DNA of 64,000 nucleotides from NCBI GenBank assembly GCA_028818695.1, contig JAPPNK010000014.1, forward strand, positions 32,237 through 96,236. The letters run 5' to 3'. Below, piece by piece: positions 33,401 through 41,760 of the stretch. Source of the stretch: Candidatus Poribacteria bacterium (GTDB lineage: Bacteria > Poribacteria > WGA-4E > GCA-2687025). Numbering within the stretch: the stretch's first letter is position 1; every line of letters begins with the position of its first letter. The notes beneath the pieces are model-generated. The model was not told the origin of the DNA. It ran no database searches and saw only the letters and a program-made list of their open reading frames with translations. Position numbers and translations under genes: made by a program.

Positions 33401-35495
33401 ATGCGTCTGTCGGACCGGCCGCGGCGAATGTGTCGGATTTAGTCGATGCGTTTTCGCCTTCGACCATAACGCCCTCCGCCGGCGATCCGTCCATCTCCGC
33501 AACAACCCCGCTCAGCACAAACGCAGGGGGGCGAGGCTTGGGAATCTCAACCTGTATGTTCAGTTGAACAGACGCCGCATCGATATCCGCGTCCGTTATG
33601 ACATGCTCAAGCTCTCCGACCAGCGTTCGCGTTCCGTTCACATCCGCATAGGCGCGCGCGGCGATTGTTTGACCCGATTCGACAACTCCATTCACATGGA
33701 ACAACGTGATCGAATAACGCCCCTGCGCGTCGGTCAGATCGGGAGCCAAAACCTCGGCAGACTGCGTAGAAACGTTCTGAAGGGCGACCTCTAGTCCTGG
33801 CGCCGGCGTCCCGTCCATGTTTTGGACGGCGCCCGCGGCAACCAGCAGCTGAGCGACCTTTCGCGCCTCAACCGAAAAAACGTTTGAGGCGACATTTCCG
33901 TTCCCGGCGATGTCATGCGCGGCGTTTTCAGGTACGCTAACCTGAACTGCGCCGGAACCGATCGGATCAATCGACGCGCGGTACGTATCGCGCGCGCCTG
34001 AAAAGCCGGCCGCGGTCCCGTTCACAACGACCAGATCGTCTCGCTCAAAGCCGACCACATCTTCGTTGAACGCAATATCGATCTGAAATACGCCCCGCTG
34101 AACAGTTTGCGGTCCTGTGATCGAAACGGTCGGGCGATCCTCGTCCACTAACCCGACGCTCGCCGAATAGGCGTAAGAGACTGTCTCCGACTCCTGATCC
34201 GACGCCGGATGGTAACCTAGAGCGACGACAACGCGGTCGTACGCCTCTCCAAAACCGTTGATCATGTCGATATTCCGCACATCTGCCAGGCGGTTGCCGT
34301 CGAAGAGCAGCGCCTGCGCCTTCAGATCGATAGGCGCGTCAATCTTGACGAACAAGCTGCCCGCCCCGTCCGCCGGCGGATGAAACTCAATATACTGCGC
34401 CTCCCAGCCTAGCAGGGAGCCTCGCGTTTCCGCGGTCGGATATCGAAAATGAGCGCGCGTCGGCGCCGCCTGTATATCGGCAATCTGGATCGAATACCGC
34501 CCGTTTTCATGACGGCTGTCGTCCGCCGCCAGCGCGGCGATCCAGTCCAGATAGACGCTTGAAGCGGTCGCCCCGACGCCCAAATTGCGCAGCGCCGCGT
34601 CCACTGTCGGCATCCCGTTCCTCGGATTGCGCACAATCTCCTGTATCGTCGAGATGCCGCCGTAACGCTCGTAAAGATACAGCGTCCAGAGATAGGTCCG
34701 CCCGTAGTCCGCAAGCCGCCCCCCATTCTTCGGCCAGCGCGTCAAGGAGCCGGAAGGGTCGTTCTGAAAAGCGTTGATATACAGAGAGATGTCGTATCCG
34801 CACAGCGACTCCGCCAGCCCAGACATCCCTTCGTTGAGCCAATGCTCCTCGTCCCAGTCCCTTGCGGTATGCAGCAGGTGCTGGAATTCGTGCGCCGCGT
34901 TTCGGAACGATTCTGGGTCGCTCAAATCCTGCGGGTCCGTATCGATATACAGCATCTCCGTTTCGTTGCTGAACCGCTGCCGCGTCTGGTTAAGCTGGTG
35001 AAAGTAGCCCGAAATAAAGCCGCTGCCCGGGCCGGTATGCCAGTCCCGTATATCCAACAGCAGCAAGACGATGCGCGGATCGCCGTCAATGTCCGGCGGC
35101 GGTCCGAACGCCTCGGTGAGTATCTGGTACGCGCCGCGCGACGCATCGGAGGGCGTTCGCTTCTCAAAAGCGCTCAAAGCGGCGTCCGCGTCCGCTTGCA
35201 AAACGCGCCCCTCAGCCCACTCGCTGTCCTCCACATACACATAGCAGTAGTCGCCGACGGCGCGCAGCGTCGACGGAACCAAGTAGTTGCGCGCCCGCGG
35301 AAAATCGTAGGCGTAAAACGACCGCTGAGAGCCGACCTGACGGACCGCCGCATTTTGAGGCTCCGAGTCCGCCGCCGGTATCAAATCCATATGCCGACTG
35401 CGCAGCAGCTCCGTCCCGTCTATGCGGAACGCCGCGCCCGCCGCTTCTAAACAGACCCATGCGAAGACCGCTCCTGCCATGAAGAATCGTTTCAT
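30438..35495 (-). CDS. Giant multidomain exoprotein: metalloprotease, CpREG repeats, WD40 propeller, dockerin, FlgD-like C-terminus
   Basis: 1685 residues with a signal peptide (1-21). Residues 125-345 look like a zinc protease of the M30/M6-like type: H202-E-F-Q-H206 followed by NEG at 221-223. A bacterial Ig-like domain (about 465-545) follows. Six carboxypeptidase-regulatory-like beta modules come next (about 545-1185); the central four (647-1079) are identical 108-residue repeats. Then come seven WD40 repeats (about 1187-1472), each with FSPDG(Q/R), enough for one complete propeller, and a dockerin-like double EF-hand (DVNGDGVVD twice, about 1475-1530). The C-terminal FlgD/type IX-like module (YPNPFNPETW..GIYFVRIEAG) spans about 1596-1685. 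ATG 35495 follows AAGGA. Cell-surface or secreted proteolysis with protein or glycan binding is inferred. Confidence 0.88.
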   Translation of the reverse strand: MKRFFMAGAVFAWVCLEAAGAAFRIDGTELLRSRHMDLIPAADSEPQNAAVRQVGSQRSFYAYDFPRARNYLVPSTLRAVGDYCYVYVEDSEWAEGRVLQADADAALSAFEKRTPSDASRGAYQILTEAFGPPPDIDGDPRIVLLLLDIRDWHTGPGSGFISGYFHQLNQTRQRFSNETEMLYIDTDPQDLSDPESFRNAAHEFQHLLHTARDWDEEHWLNEGMSGLAESLCGYDISLYINAFQNDPSGSLTRWPKNGGRLADYGRTYLWTLYLYERYGGISTIQEIVRNPRNGMPTVDAALRNLGVGATASSVYLDWIAALAADDSRHENGRYSIQIADIQAAPTRAHFRYPTAETRGSLLGWEAQYIEFHPPADGAGSLFVKIDAPIDLKAQALLFDGNRLADVRNIDMINGFGEAYDRVVVALGYHPASDQESETVSYAYSASVGLVDEDRPTVSITGPQTVQRGVFQIDIAFNEDVVGFERDDLVVVNGTAAGFSGARDTYRASIDPIGSGAVQVSVPENAAHDIAGNGNVASNVFSVEARKVAQLLVAAGAVQNMDGTPAPGLEVALQNVSTQSAEVLAPDLTDAQGRYSITLFHVNGVVESGQTIAARAYADVNGTRTLVGELEHVITDADIDAASVQLNIQVEIPKPRPPAFVLSGVVAEMDGSPAEGVMVEGENASTKSDTFAAAGPTDASGNYTIAFFDPSGVVGEGETIAVYAYADVNGARTLVGDAEHVVTEAEIDTASAQLDIQVEIPKPRPPAFVLSGVVAEMDGSPAEGVMVEGENASTKSDTFAAAGPTDASGNYTIAFFDPSGVVGEGETIAVYAYADVNGARTLVGDAEHVVTEAEIDTASAQLDIQVEIPKPRPPAFVLSGVVAEMDGSPAEGVMVEGENASTKSDTFAAAGPTDASGNYTIAFFDPSGVVGEGETIAVYAYADVNGARTLVGDAEHVVTEAEIDTASAQLDIQVEIPKPRPPAFVLSGVVAEMDGSPAEGVMVEGENASTKSDTFAAAGPTDASGNYTIAFFDPSGVVGEGETIAVYAYADVNGARTLVGDAEHVVTEAEIDTASAQLDIEVEIPQPPAVFALSGAAFTLDGIPAAGLHITVQNETAQTEEFEAAAPTDAEGMFAAALTGAAVEEGDALIVRAYEIIDGERTLVGERTHTATKAEAEASEASVDLTINRLAHGGAVLATAFSPDGRLFATGGADRTPRIWQVQPRRLLFSLPGHTGSVAAVAFSPDGQTLASGSYDGSARIWNVQTGALVRELPGHTDRLYAAAFSPDGQTLATGGADRAIKLWRASDGKLLKTMTEHAGPVLAVAYAPDGQTIASGSADRTFKLWSADGKMIYSQKRHGRAVRSAAFSPDGQTIATGSSDETIRFWNAADGRHLLTVGGGGTGLVHSAAFSPDGQTLASAHHDGTIWLWAAGNGRRKRVLEGHTGTVYTIAFSPDGQTLLSGSRDRTFRFWHTPPPRVDVNGDGVVDFADLALAAAQYGQTENITADVNGDGVVDILDILLIADAIDQAAGWFAAPPAHAAAAFSSAHLDEAARWFADAERLVVKGSASRRGEAALRALLAAHAVSLPARSSLLPSYPNPFNPETWIPFDLSEASDVRLTIYNADGAVVREMDLGALPAGSYRSRVRAAYWDGRNNLGERAASGIYFVRIEAGGYTALRRMVLLK
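32261..33556 (-). repeat. Four identical 324-bp tandem repeats within the exoprotein gene
   Basis: Four units starting near 33556, 33232, 32908 and 32584 (minus direction) read the same base for base. Each encodes one 108-residue CpREG module beginning EIPKPRPPAFVLSGVV. Flanking units on both sides belong to the same family but have diverged. The identity at synonymous sites means recent amplification or active homogenisation. Copy number could vary between cells and may be collapsed or misjudged in assembly. Confidence 0.92.
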
Positions 35496-35693
35496 ATGCC
35501 GTTCCTTTTCGTTATGAAGCTGCGCCTAAACGCGGCAGCGTTCATTTTTAAGCAAAGCGACCGGCAGCCCGTCGTTACCGCGTGAGCAAGCCCCCGTTTC
35601 CGCGAGGGTATGCCCGGCGCAGAAATCTCAATGCGTCCGCGGCGCCGTCTGTATCTGATCCCGGTCAATATCGTCGTATGCAGGGAATATCTC

Positions 35694-36917
35694 CTATCGG
35701 AACGCCTTGCGTATCTTGGCGACCGCCTCGGCGATGTCGTCCATATCCTCCTGTTCAGCCAGAAGCATGTTTTGCATCAGCCAAACGCTGTCCGCCGCCG
35801 CCTTTTCAACATTCGGGCAAGGCTCTACCCGTATCAAATCGGGCCGCCGCTCCCGCAGACGCTTCAACGCAGGCGATTCCGACAGCGGCTCCATATAACC
35901 CGCCGAACATGGAACCCCCTCCGCCCGCAGCGCCGCGCAAAATTCCGCTCGGCTACGGCCTCCAAAAGCGTCTGCGTCGTACTGGCACATATAAAGATGG
36001 AACCCGTGAACGGACGCATAAGGCGCAAGCCGAGGCGGCGTCAATCCGCCGACATCCGTCAGCTGGCGGGTCAAATACGCCGCGTTCTCATTGCGAAGCC
36101 GCGTCTCCGCCTCCAGCGTTTCCAGCCGTACGCTCAACAGCGCCGCCAGATATTCGGACGGGCGGTAATTCCATCCGATGCGCGGATATTCCCACCGCTC
36201 CCCGTCCGGATGCCTGCCGACATCTTTAAAGGCGGCGACGCGGTTGCGTATCGCTTCGTCGTTCGCGACGACCATGCCGCCTTCGCCGGCGGTCAAGTTT
36301 TTGGAAGATTGGAAGCTGAAGGCGCCCGCGTCTCCCATCGATCCGACCTTTCGCCCGTTCATCTCGGCGCCATGCGCCTGGGCGCAATCCTCAATCGTTT
36401 TCAACCCATGCCGCTCGGCAAGCTGAACAATTCGTTCCATATCGGCGGGATGCCCTCCGAGGTGGACGGGCAGAACGGCGCGCGTCCGCTCAGGGTCGAC
36501 GGCCGCCTCCGCCGCCTCTGGACAAAGCGTGAACGTATCCGGCTGAACGTCCACAAAACACAGCGAAAGACGCCTGTCCAGCGCCGCGCTGGCGGTGGCG
36601 ATGAAGGTGTAGTTGGGAAGGATAATCTCGCCGGCGCCGTTGAATCCGTCCAGATCCAGCGCGCCTGTCAGCGCCGCCATGAGCGCGTCGGTGCCGTGCG
36701 GGGTCATGACGCCGTACGCCGCGCCGCAAAAGTCGGCGAAGGCTTGGGCAAAACGCTTCGCCTGCCTCCCAGGCAGACCCTCCGACCCGCTCAGATACAC
36801 CTGCCGCAGCGCCGGTTCGATCTTCGACTCCCACAGCTCCGGGCTGTTCTGGGGCCATTCAGGCCATCCCGCCGTTCGAATTGGCTTCCCGCCATGCAGC
36901 GCAAGGTCGCTTTTCAT
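35694..36917 (-). CDS. DegT/DnrJ/EryC1/StrS aminotransferase
   Basis: 407 residues. PLP-fold features: GTDAL (75-79), PNYTFIATASA, E176-D177-CAQAHG and the Schiff-base lysine K206 in AFSFQSSKNLTAGEGG. The family aminates keto-sugars for surface glycans or secondary metabolites; AHBA-synthase-like and sugar aminotransferases look alike, so the substrate is open. ATG 36917 overlaps the ancestral stop of the upstream sulfatase (TGA 36914-36916) as ATGA. The two genes were translationally coupled before the sulfatase frameshift. No independent binding site is evident. Confidence 0.88.
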   Translation of the reverse strand: MKSDLALHGGKPIRTAGWPEWPQNSPELWESKIEPALRQVYLSGSEGLPGRQAKRFAQAFADFCGAAYGVMTPHGTDALMAALTGALDLDGFNGAGEIILPNYTFIATASAALDRRLSLCFVDVQPDTFTLCPEAAEAAVDPERTRAVLPVHLGGHPADMERIVQLAERHGLKTIEDCAQAHGAEMNGRKVGSMGDAGAFSFQSSKNLTAGEGGMVVANDEAIRNRVAAFKDVGRHPDGERWEYPRIGWNYRPSEYLAALLSVRLETLEAETRLRNENAAYLTRQLTDVGGLTPPRLAPYASVHGFHLYMCQYDADAFGGRSRAEFCAALRAEGVPCSAGYMEPLSESPALKRLRERRPDLIRVEPCPNVEKAAADSVWLMQNMLLAEQEDMDDIAEAVAKIRKAFR

Positions 36918-36974
36918 GCGTCTTTGGGCGCTTTGTAGTTGTCGTTGTCAAAGCGCGCTCCCGCCATGACCGCT

Positions 36975-38309
36975 TCAATCCGCTCCACCATATCGGGATG
37001 GTCGGCGGCGATGTCGTTTGTCTCGCCGATGTCGGTCTCCATGTCGTATCAGCTCCGTCCTCCGCTCTCCGCCTTTTTTTTGCTTTACGGCTTTCCATTT
37101 TCCCATTCGCACGGCTTGGGAGAATCCGCGCTCATAAAATTCCCAGTAAAGGTACTCCCGATCCAGCGCGTCTGCGCCTTTGAGAGCTGGCAGAATGGAG
37201 ACGCCGTCCGCTTCCGGGTTGAAAGAAGCGCCCGCGATCTCGGCGGCAGTGGCAGGAAAATCCCAAAACGCCCACGGAACCGCGTTGACCGACCCAGGCG
37301 CGACAACGCCCGGCCAGCGCGCCAGCGTCGGAACGCGAATGCCGCCCTCGTATAGATCGCGTTTCATGCCGCGCAGGGGACCGGAGCTCTCAAAGTAATC
37401 GGCTCGATGCCCGCCTTCAGAGTGCGGTCCATTGTCGCTGGTAAAAATGACGCATGTGTTCTCATCAATGCCAAGATCCTGGAGCTTGTCAATCAGCCGT
37501 CCGACGTCTCTGTCCATGCGCGTGATCATGGCGGCTGTGTTTTTTTCTGCCTGCGGCCATTTCTCATCCGTGTACGGCTCGTCGGACGGAACCTCCATGC
37601 CGTTTCCCGTCTTCCGTCCAAGCTCATTGTGCGCATGCGGAATCGTGTAGGCGAGATACAGGAAGAAGGGCTGATCGGCGCTCTCTTCAACAAACTGCAG
37701 CGCCTCCTCTGTGAACATGTCATGCGTGTACTGCGTCCCAGGCTTCTCAAGGTTGCCTTCCAGCGTGACGCGCTCCTCGTTCCGCCACAGGTAGTCGGGG
37801 TAATAGTCGTGCGCATGCCGCTGGTTCAGGTATCCGAACCAGTAGTCGAACCCTTGCCGGTTCGGAATGCCGGTTGTGTCCGGTTCGCCCAGCCCCCATT
37901 TGCCGACGATGCCGGTCCGGTAACCTTGCTCTTTGAGCGTCTCGGCGACGGTCTGGTCTTTGGGGCGAAGCGGAATGCGCGCGTTGCCCCGCACCCACGC
38001 ATGCCCTGTGTGCATCCCTGTCATAAGGCAGCACCGCGACGGCGCGCAGACGGTGCTGCCGGCGTAGGCGTCTGTGAAACGCATCCCTTCTTCAGCAAAT
38101 TGATCCAGCCGCGGCGTTTTGATCCGCGTCTGTCCGTAGCAGCCGAGGTCCCCGTATCCAAGGTCGTCGGCGAGTATGAAGATGATGTTCGGCTTTTTCG
38201 TTTTTGAGTTGTCTCGCATATCGGTTCTCCGAGGGGCGCATGAGAGGGCGGCGGCCGACGCCGTTCCGACGGCAACGTTCCGCAAAAAATCCCGCCGCGT
38301 GATGGGCAT
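36975..38309 (-). CDS. Tat-exported arylsulfatase with C-terminal frameshift
   Basis: 444 residues as it reads. The twin-arginine signal MPITRRDFLRNVAV leads into an arylsulfatase-A fold: metal ligands D48-D49 (FILADDLGYGD), the formylglycine motif C88-A-P-S-R92 that a sulfatase-modifying enzyme must convert, GKWGLG and FTSDNGPH. The last 25 residues are out of frame. One extra base near 37049 moves translation off the expected YDMETDIGETNDIAA..KAPKDA tail, whose stop would be at 36914. The catalytic core is intact, so a shortened enzyme could still fold. ATG 38309 follows AAAGGAAAG. It desulfates sugars or other esters in the periplasm or outside. Confidence 0.88.
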   Translation of the reverse strand: MPITRRDFLRNVAVGTASAAALSCAPRRTDMRDNSKTKKPNIIFILADDLGYGDLGCYGQTRIKTPRLDQFAEEGMRFTDAYAGSTVCAPSRCCLMTGMHTGHAWVRGNARIPLRPKDQTVAETLKEQGYRTGIVGKWGLGEPDTTGIPNRQGFDYWFGYLNQRHAHDYYPDYLWRNEERVTLEGNLEKPGTQYTHDMFTEEALQFVEESADQPFFLYLAYTIPHAHNELGRKTGNGMEVPSDEPYTDEKWPQAEKNTAAMITRMDRDVGRLIDKLQDLGIDENTCVIFTSDNGPHSEGGHRADYFESSGPLRGMKRDLYEGGIRVPTLARWPGVVAPGSVNAVPWAFWDFPATAAEIAGASFNPEADGVSILPALKGADALDREYLYWEFYERGFSQAVRMGKWKAVKQKKGGERRTELIRHGDRHRRDKRHRRRPSRYGGAD

Positions 38310-38337
38310 GCTCTTTCCTTTCGGCTCTGCCGAGAGT

Positions 38338-39030
38338 TCAGCCCATTATACGCATTTCCGCGAGAGATTTCATGACTTTATGCGCTTTTGTGAAGTCATG
38401 GTTCAGGGTAAAAGCGTTCGGAACGGCTCCGATGAAACCGATTCCTCCCCGCGCGGCGCTCTCAACCCCTGACTGCGAGTCCTCTAGCGCCGCGCATCGA
38501 CACGGGGAAACCTCCAGCAGCTCTGCGCAGCGCAGGTAGATGTCCGGCGCCGGCTTGCGCGCCTGAATATGCGCATCGTCCCCGCACACAACAGCCCCGA
38601 AAATGCCGCGCCAATCCGGCAGCGCGCTGTTGAGCGACGCCTCCACAAAACGGCGAACCGAACTAGAGCCGACCGCCGTCTTCATTCCGCGCTCCGACGC
38701 CCAGCGGATCGCCTCCCGCGCCCCCGGCATGAGCGGCGCGCCGCGTTTCAACAGCTCAACATAAATGTCGGCGCGCTCGCGCACGAAGCGGTCCGACGCA
38801 ACGTTCAGGTTGAGTTTCTGAATCAACTTCTGCGCGTTCACTGCGTCCGATTTGCCGACAAACTGCGCGTGCAGCTTGTCGTCCATCTCGCGCTCTACCG
38901 CGTCCGCTTCCGCGCCGAAACGCCGCGCCGCCGCCTGAAACGCCGTCTGCTGTATCGGCTCCGTATCGACGAGAAGCCCGTCCAGATCGAACAAAACAGC
39001 CTGGATGCGGCTCAGGTCAACTGGACGCAT
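38338..39030 (-). CDS. HAD-superfamily phosphatase, beta-phosphoglucomutase-like
   Basis: 230 residues. HAD motif I is D15-L-D17-G (VLFDLDGLLVDTEP), motif II is VGSSS, the lysine lies in RKPAPDIYL and the acids in ALEDSQSGV. The helical cap between motifs I and II and the DGLLVDTE sequence place it with the sugar-phosphate phosphatases/mutases. ATG 39030 lies 19 nt inside the end of the upstream pseudouridine synthase gene. It is the last gene of the overlapping block that starts at the methyltransferase. Substrate unknown. Confidence 0.88.
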   Translation of the reverse strand: MRPVDLSRIQAVLFDLDGLLVDTEPIQQTAFQAAARRFGAEADAVEREMDDKLHAQFVGKSDAVNAQKLIQKLNLNVASDRFVRERADIYVELLKRGAPLMPGAREAIRWASERGMKTAVGSSSVRRFVEASLNSALPDWRGIFGAVVCGDDAHIQARKPAPDIYLRCAELLEVSPCRCAALEDSQSGVESAARGGIGFIGAVPNAFTLNHDFTKAHKVMKSLAEMRIMG

Positions 39031-39740
39031 TCCCGCAGCCTCCGTTCCTCGTCTTCGGTCAACCGCCGATGGCTCCCGACAGGCAGCCCGCCGAGGCGCA
39101 GCGGCCCGTAGGCGACGCGCGCCAGCCTTTTGACGGGCATCTGAACCGCCCTGCACATGCGCTTCACCTGCCGCTTGCGTCCGTCATGGAGCGCGAGGCG
39201 GAGGACGCTTTTGCCGCGCCGCCGTTGGATCCATTCCGCGCGGTCGGCTTTGGCGGGACCGTCCTTCAAGAGAACGCCCTCCGTGAGGCGGCGCAGCTGC
39301 GCGTCGGACGCCTGGGCGGCGGTCTCCACCTCGTAGATTTTTTGAACTCCGTAGCGCGGATGCGTCAAACGGAAGGTCAGCTCCCCGTCGTTCGTCATGA
39401 TCAGAAGCCCGCTCGCGTCCATGTCAAGCCTGCCCGCGTAGGCGACGCGCTCCTTCACATCTGCCAGCAGGTCGTACACCGTCAGCCTCCCTTGCGGATC
39501 GCGCGCCGTGGTGAGATAGCCGCGCGGCTTATGAAGCATGAGGCACACCGGCGGCGGCATCGAGTCGATAGGGCGGCCGTCGACGGCGACAAGGTCTGTC
39601 TTTTCATTCACTTGCGCGCCCGGTTCCAGAACCGTCTTGCCGTTGATCGCCGCGCGCCCATCGGCGATCAGCTCCTTCGCTTTTCGGCGGGACGCGGCGC
39701 CTGCGGCGGCGAGATACTTATCTAGGCGCATCGGCGGCAT
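39012..39740 (-). CDS. rluB: RsuA/RluB-family pseudouridine synthase
   Basis: 242 residues. An S4 RNA-binding domain (RLDKYLAAAGAASRRKAKELI) is followed by the synthase domain with the catalytic aspartate D106 in YAGRLDMDASGLLIMTNDG and the VQMPVKRLARVAYGPL C-terminal motif. It is typical of RluB, which modifies 23S rRNA. ATG 39740 overlaps scpB by 23 bp; ATG 39731 (MRLDKYL) is an alternative start. The scpA-scpB-rluB order is common in bacteria. Confidence 0.92.
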   Translation of the reverse strand: MPPMRLDKYLAAAGAASRRKAKELIADGRAAINGKTVLEPGAQVNEKTDLVAVDGRPIDSMPPPVCLMLHKPRGYLTTARDPQGRLTVYDLLADVKERVAYAGRLDMDASGLLIMTNDGELTFRLTHPRYGVQKIYEVETAAQASDAQLRRLTEGVLLKDGPAKADRAEWIQRRRGKSVLRLALHDGRKRQVKRMCRAVQMPVKRLARVAYGPLRLGGLPVGSHRRLTEDEERRLRECVQLT

Positions 39741-40431
39741 CGTCTTCTGCTAACGGGTTGAACATTTCTCCGATCTCTTCAAGGGTCGGCAGATCGTTGA
39801 TGTTTTTTAAGCCGAAATGCTCCAGAAAGCGGTCGGTGGTGCCATGTAAAAACGGACGGCCAGGGGAGTCTTTTCGCCCCGTTATGTTGATAAGATTCCG
39901 CTCAATGAGCGAGCTCATGACGCTGCCGCTGTTGACGCCGCGTATCTCGTCCACATCCGCCCGCGTGACCGGCTGCTGGTACGCGACGATGGCAAGAGCC
40001 TCCAGCGCCGCCGGCGTCAACTTCGCCGACACCTCCTTCGTGAAGAGACGGCGCACCCAAGGCGCGTACGCCTCCCGCGCGATCAACTGAAAGCCTTTCT
40101 GCACCTCAATGATCTGGAACCCGCGCTCCGCTTCGTCGTATTCAAACGCGAGCTGTTTCACCAAACGGCGGACAGCGCGCGCGTCAACACTCTCCACCGC
40201 GTCCGCAATCTGCCTCGCGCGCAGCGGCTTCCCCGCCGCAAAGAGAATCGCCTCAATGACGCGCTTTGAACGCTCCAGCTCGGCTTGCGGGTCTGCCTCC
40301 TCCGCGCTCTTCGGTTCCGCGTCGATTGAATCGTTCTCGACGGCGCTGGACGGCGTCTCCTCCGCGCTCTCCTGTTCCGCGCCTGGAGCGTCGACCTCTT
40401 CAATCGATGGAATGCGGCTGTCGCTGTTCAT
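39718..40431 (-). CDS. scpB: Segregation and condensation protein B
   Basis: 237 residues. An acidic, low-complexity N-terminus (about 1-55, not typical of shorter homologues) precedes two winged-helix domains: VIEAILFAAGKPL, KGFQLIAREAYAPWV, ALEALAIVAYQQPVTRADVDEIRGVNS and GRKDSPGRPFLHGTT. It is a kleisin-associated subunit of the SMC-ScpAB complex that compacts and segregates chromosomes. It overlaps scpA by 32 bp and rluB by 23 bp. Confidence 0.95.
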   Translation of the reverse strand: MNSDSRIPSIEEVDAPGAEQESAEETPSSAVENDSIDAEPKSAEEADPQAELERSKRVIEAILFAAGKPLRARQIADAVESVDARAVRRLVKQLAFEYDEAERGFQIIEVQKGFQLIAREAYAPWVRRLFTKEVSAKLTPAALEALAIVAYQQPVTRADVDEIRGVNSGSVMSSLIERNLINITGRKDSPGRPFLHGTTDRFLEHFGLKNINDLPTLEEIGEMFNPLAEDDAADAPR

Positions 40432-41203
40432 TATATCGGCTCAATTCAAAGGTATGCAGTTCGGGTCGGTTGGGAATCAATTCAATGTGTATCGGTCCAA
40501 GCGGCTCCTCCTGCGACGTTGCAATCTGGTTCATCCGCCCCAGCTCCAAAACGGCTAGAAAGACGCACACCAGCTCAAGCCTGCTGATATGCGGCAAAAA
40601 CAGCTGCGCGAATTCCAACGCGCCCTCCGCTTCAAGCCGATCCAGTATCTCATAGATCTTCTCTTCGACGGTCGCCGCTTCCTCTTCAAACGGCTCGTCC
40701 TGAAAATCGTCGTAAAACTCAAACGCCTCCTGATTCTCAACCGCGCTCTGAAACGCCGCTATCAGATCGAACAACGTCGCATGAAGCCGATACTCCTTCG
40801 AAGCGTCCTGTTCGTAGCTGGGATCGGGCGGACGGGTGAAGGCGTTCGCCCGCTGATTCTCCCGCTTTTCAAAATACTGCGCCGCCTCTTTGAACCGCTT
40901 ATACTGAATCAGCTGGCGCAGCAGCTCCTGCGCTTCAGGATGCTTCTCGGCGGCCGCTTGATTCGCGGACGGCAAAACGCTCTGCGACTTCAAAAAGAGC
41001 AGCGTCGACGCCATCACAAGATACTCGGACGCGATGTCAATATCGAGCGACTGCATCAGGTTCAGATAGTTCAGATACTGATCGGCGATGTCGGCGATCG
41101 GCAGGTCCTCAATCTCCACCTCCCGCTTTTGAATGAGCAGCAAGAGCAGACCCAGCGGTCCTTGAAACTGCGGCGCGCGGATTTCCAGCTGCGCGGTTCT
41201 CAT
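40400..41203 (-). CDS. scpA: Segregation and condensation protein A (kleisin)
   Basis: 267 residues. FQGPLGLLLLLIQKREVEIEDLPIADIADQYL is the N-terminal kleisin signature, and EYLVMASTLLFLKSQSVLP follows. The C-terminal winged helix lies about 175-235. It bridges the SMC heads with ScpB. The ATG overlaps the end of the upstream gene as ATGA (41200-41203). An extended tail (about 240-267) carries the scpB overlap. Confidence 0.95.
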   Translation of the reverse strand: MRTAQLEIRAPQFQGPLGLLLLLIQKREVEIEDLPIADIADQYLNYLNLMQSLDIDIASEYLVMASTLLFLKSQSVLPSANQAAAEKHPEAQELLRQLIQYKRFKEAAQYFEKRENQRANAFTRPPDPSYEQDASKEYRLHATLFDLIAAFQSAVENQEAFEFYDDFQDEPFEEEAATVEEKIYEILDRLEAEGALEFAQLFLPHISRLELVCVFLAVLELGRMNQIATSQEEPLGPIHIELIPNRPELHTFELSRYNEQRQPHSID

Positions 41204-41760
41204 GCGCGTTCAACCTCCTCTCGCGGCTGAGCGTTTCCCATGCGTATGAACGAAAACGGAAGCGACGAGGCGAGTATGCGGTCGCGCAGATTCCACAGCG
41301 ACGGAACCATCCGCGCCTCCACGCCAAGCCGACCCAGGCGCCCCAGCAGATTCTCCATCGACTCGACGCCAACAGGCGTTACCGCCTCATACGAAACGAG
41401 GGCGCGCGCCGTGACGGAGCCTTCATATGTGTCTTGCGGAATGAAGGTTTCGGGCGGCAGCTCATACCGATACAGCCGCGCGGACAGCATGCGCTCCAAC
41501 CATCCCGCCTCAAACGCAACAACCGCCGGCGCCTCTCCGCCGCTGAGATGCACCTCTATATCGGCGCGGTCGCTCAAGGCGTTTGCGCAGTACGTGACGC
41601 GGGGGCATCCGCGCGGGAACAGGTACTGGTATTCATACGGCTCATGGATCGCCCAGACAGCGGGCTTCAGCGTCCGATGGCTCGGCCTGGGGCTGAAGAT
41701 GCGTATGCGCGGATCGTCGCTAAAATGAAACAGGCGGCCGTGGGCGTTCAGGTCAAGCAT
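41200..41760 (-). CDS. DUF6886-like conserved hypothetical protein
   Basis: 186 residues, soluble. RLFHFSDDPRIRIFSPRPSHRTLKPAVWAIHE, FPRGCPRVTYCA and LYRYELPPETFIPQD resemble the small DUF6886 proteins as I recall them; that identification is moderate. The arrangement recalls RES or ADP-ribosyl-type folds (conserved H, Y and late E residues), but no catalytic set can be proven. It overlaps scpA by 4 bp and the methyltransferase by 8 bp, so it sits in the middle of a coupled operon. Confidence 0.65.
   Translation of the reverse strand: MLDLNAHGRLFHFSDDPRIRIFSPRPSHRTLKPAVWAIHEPYEYQYLFPRGCPRVTYCANALSDRADIEVHLSGGEAPAVVAFEAGWLERMLSARLYRYELPPETFIPQDTYEGSVTARALVSYEAVTPVGVESMENLLGRLGRLGVEARMVPSLWNLRDRILASSLPFSFIRMGNAQPREEVERA

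Noticed and set aside
31167..33794. An 875-codon open frame on the plus strand
   Set aside because: It is antisense to the giant exoprotein and exists because that gene's repeats are GC-rich and lack reverse stops. The product is Arg-rich with a 108-residue period mirroring the sense repeats, and it has no binding site or family.
37040..37060. Programmed frameshift or selenocysteine at the sulfatase C-terminus
   Set aside because: There is no slippery heptamer at the shift and no following stem. The in-frame TGA in the other frame is explained by the same single extra base.
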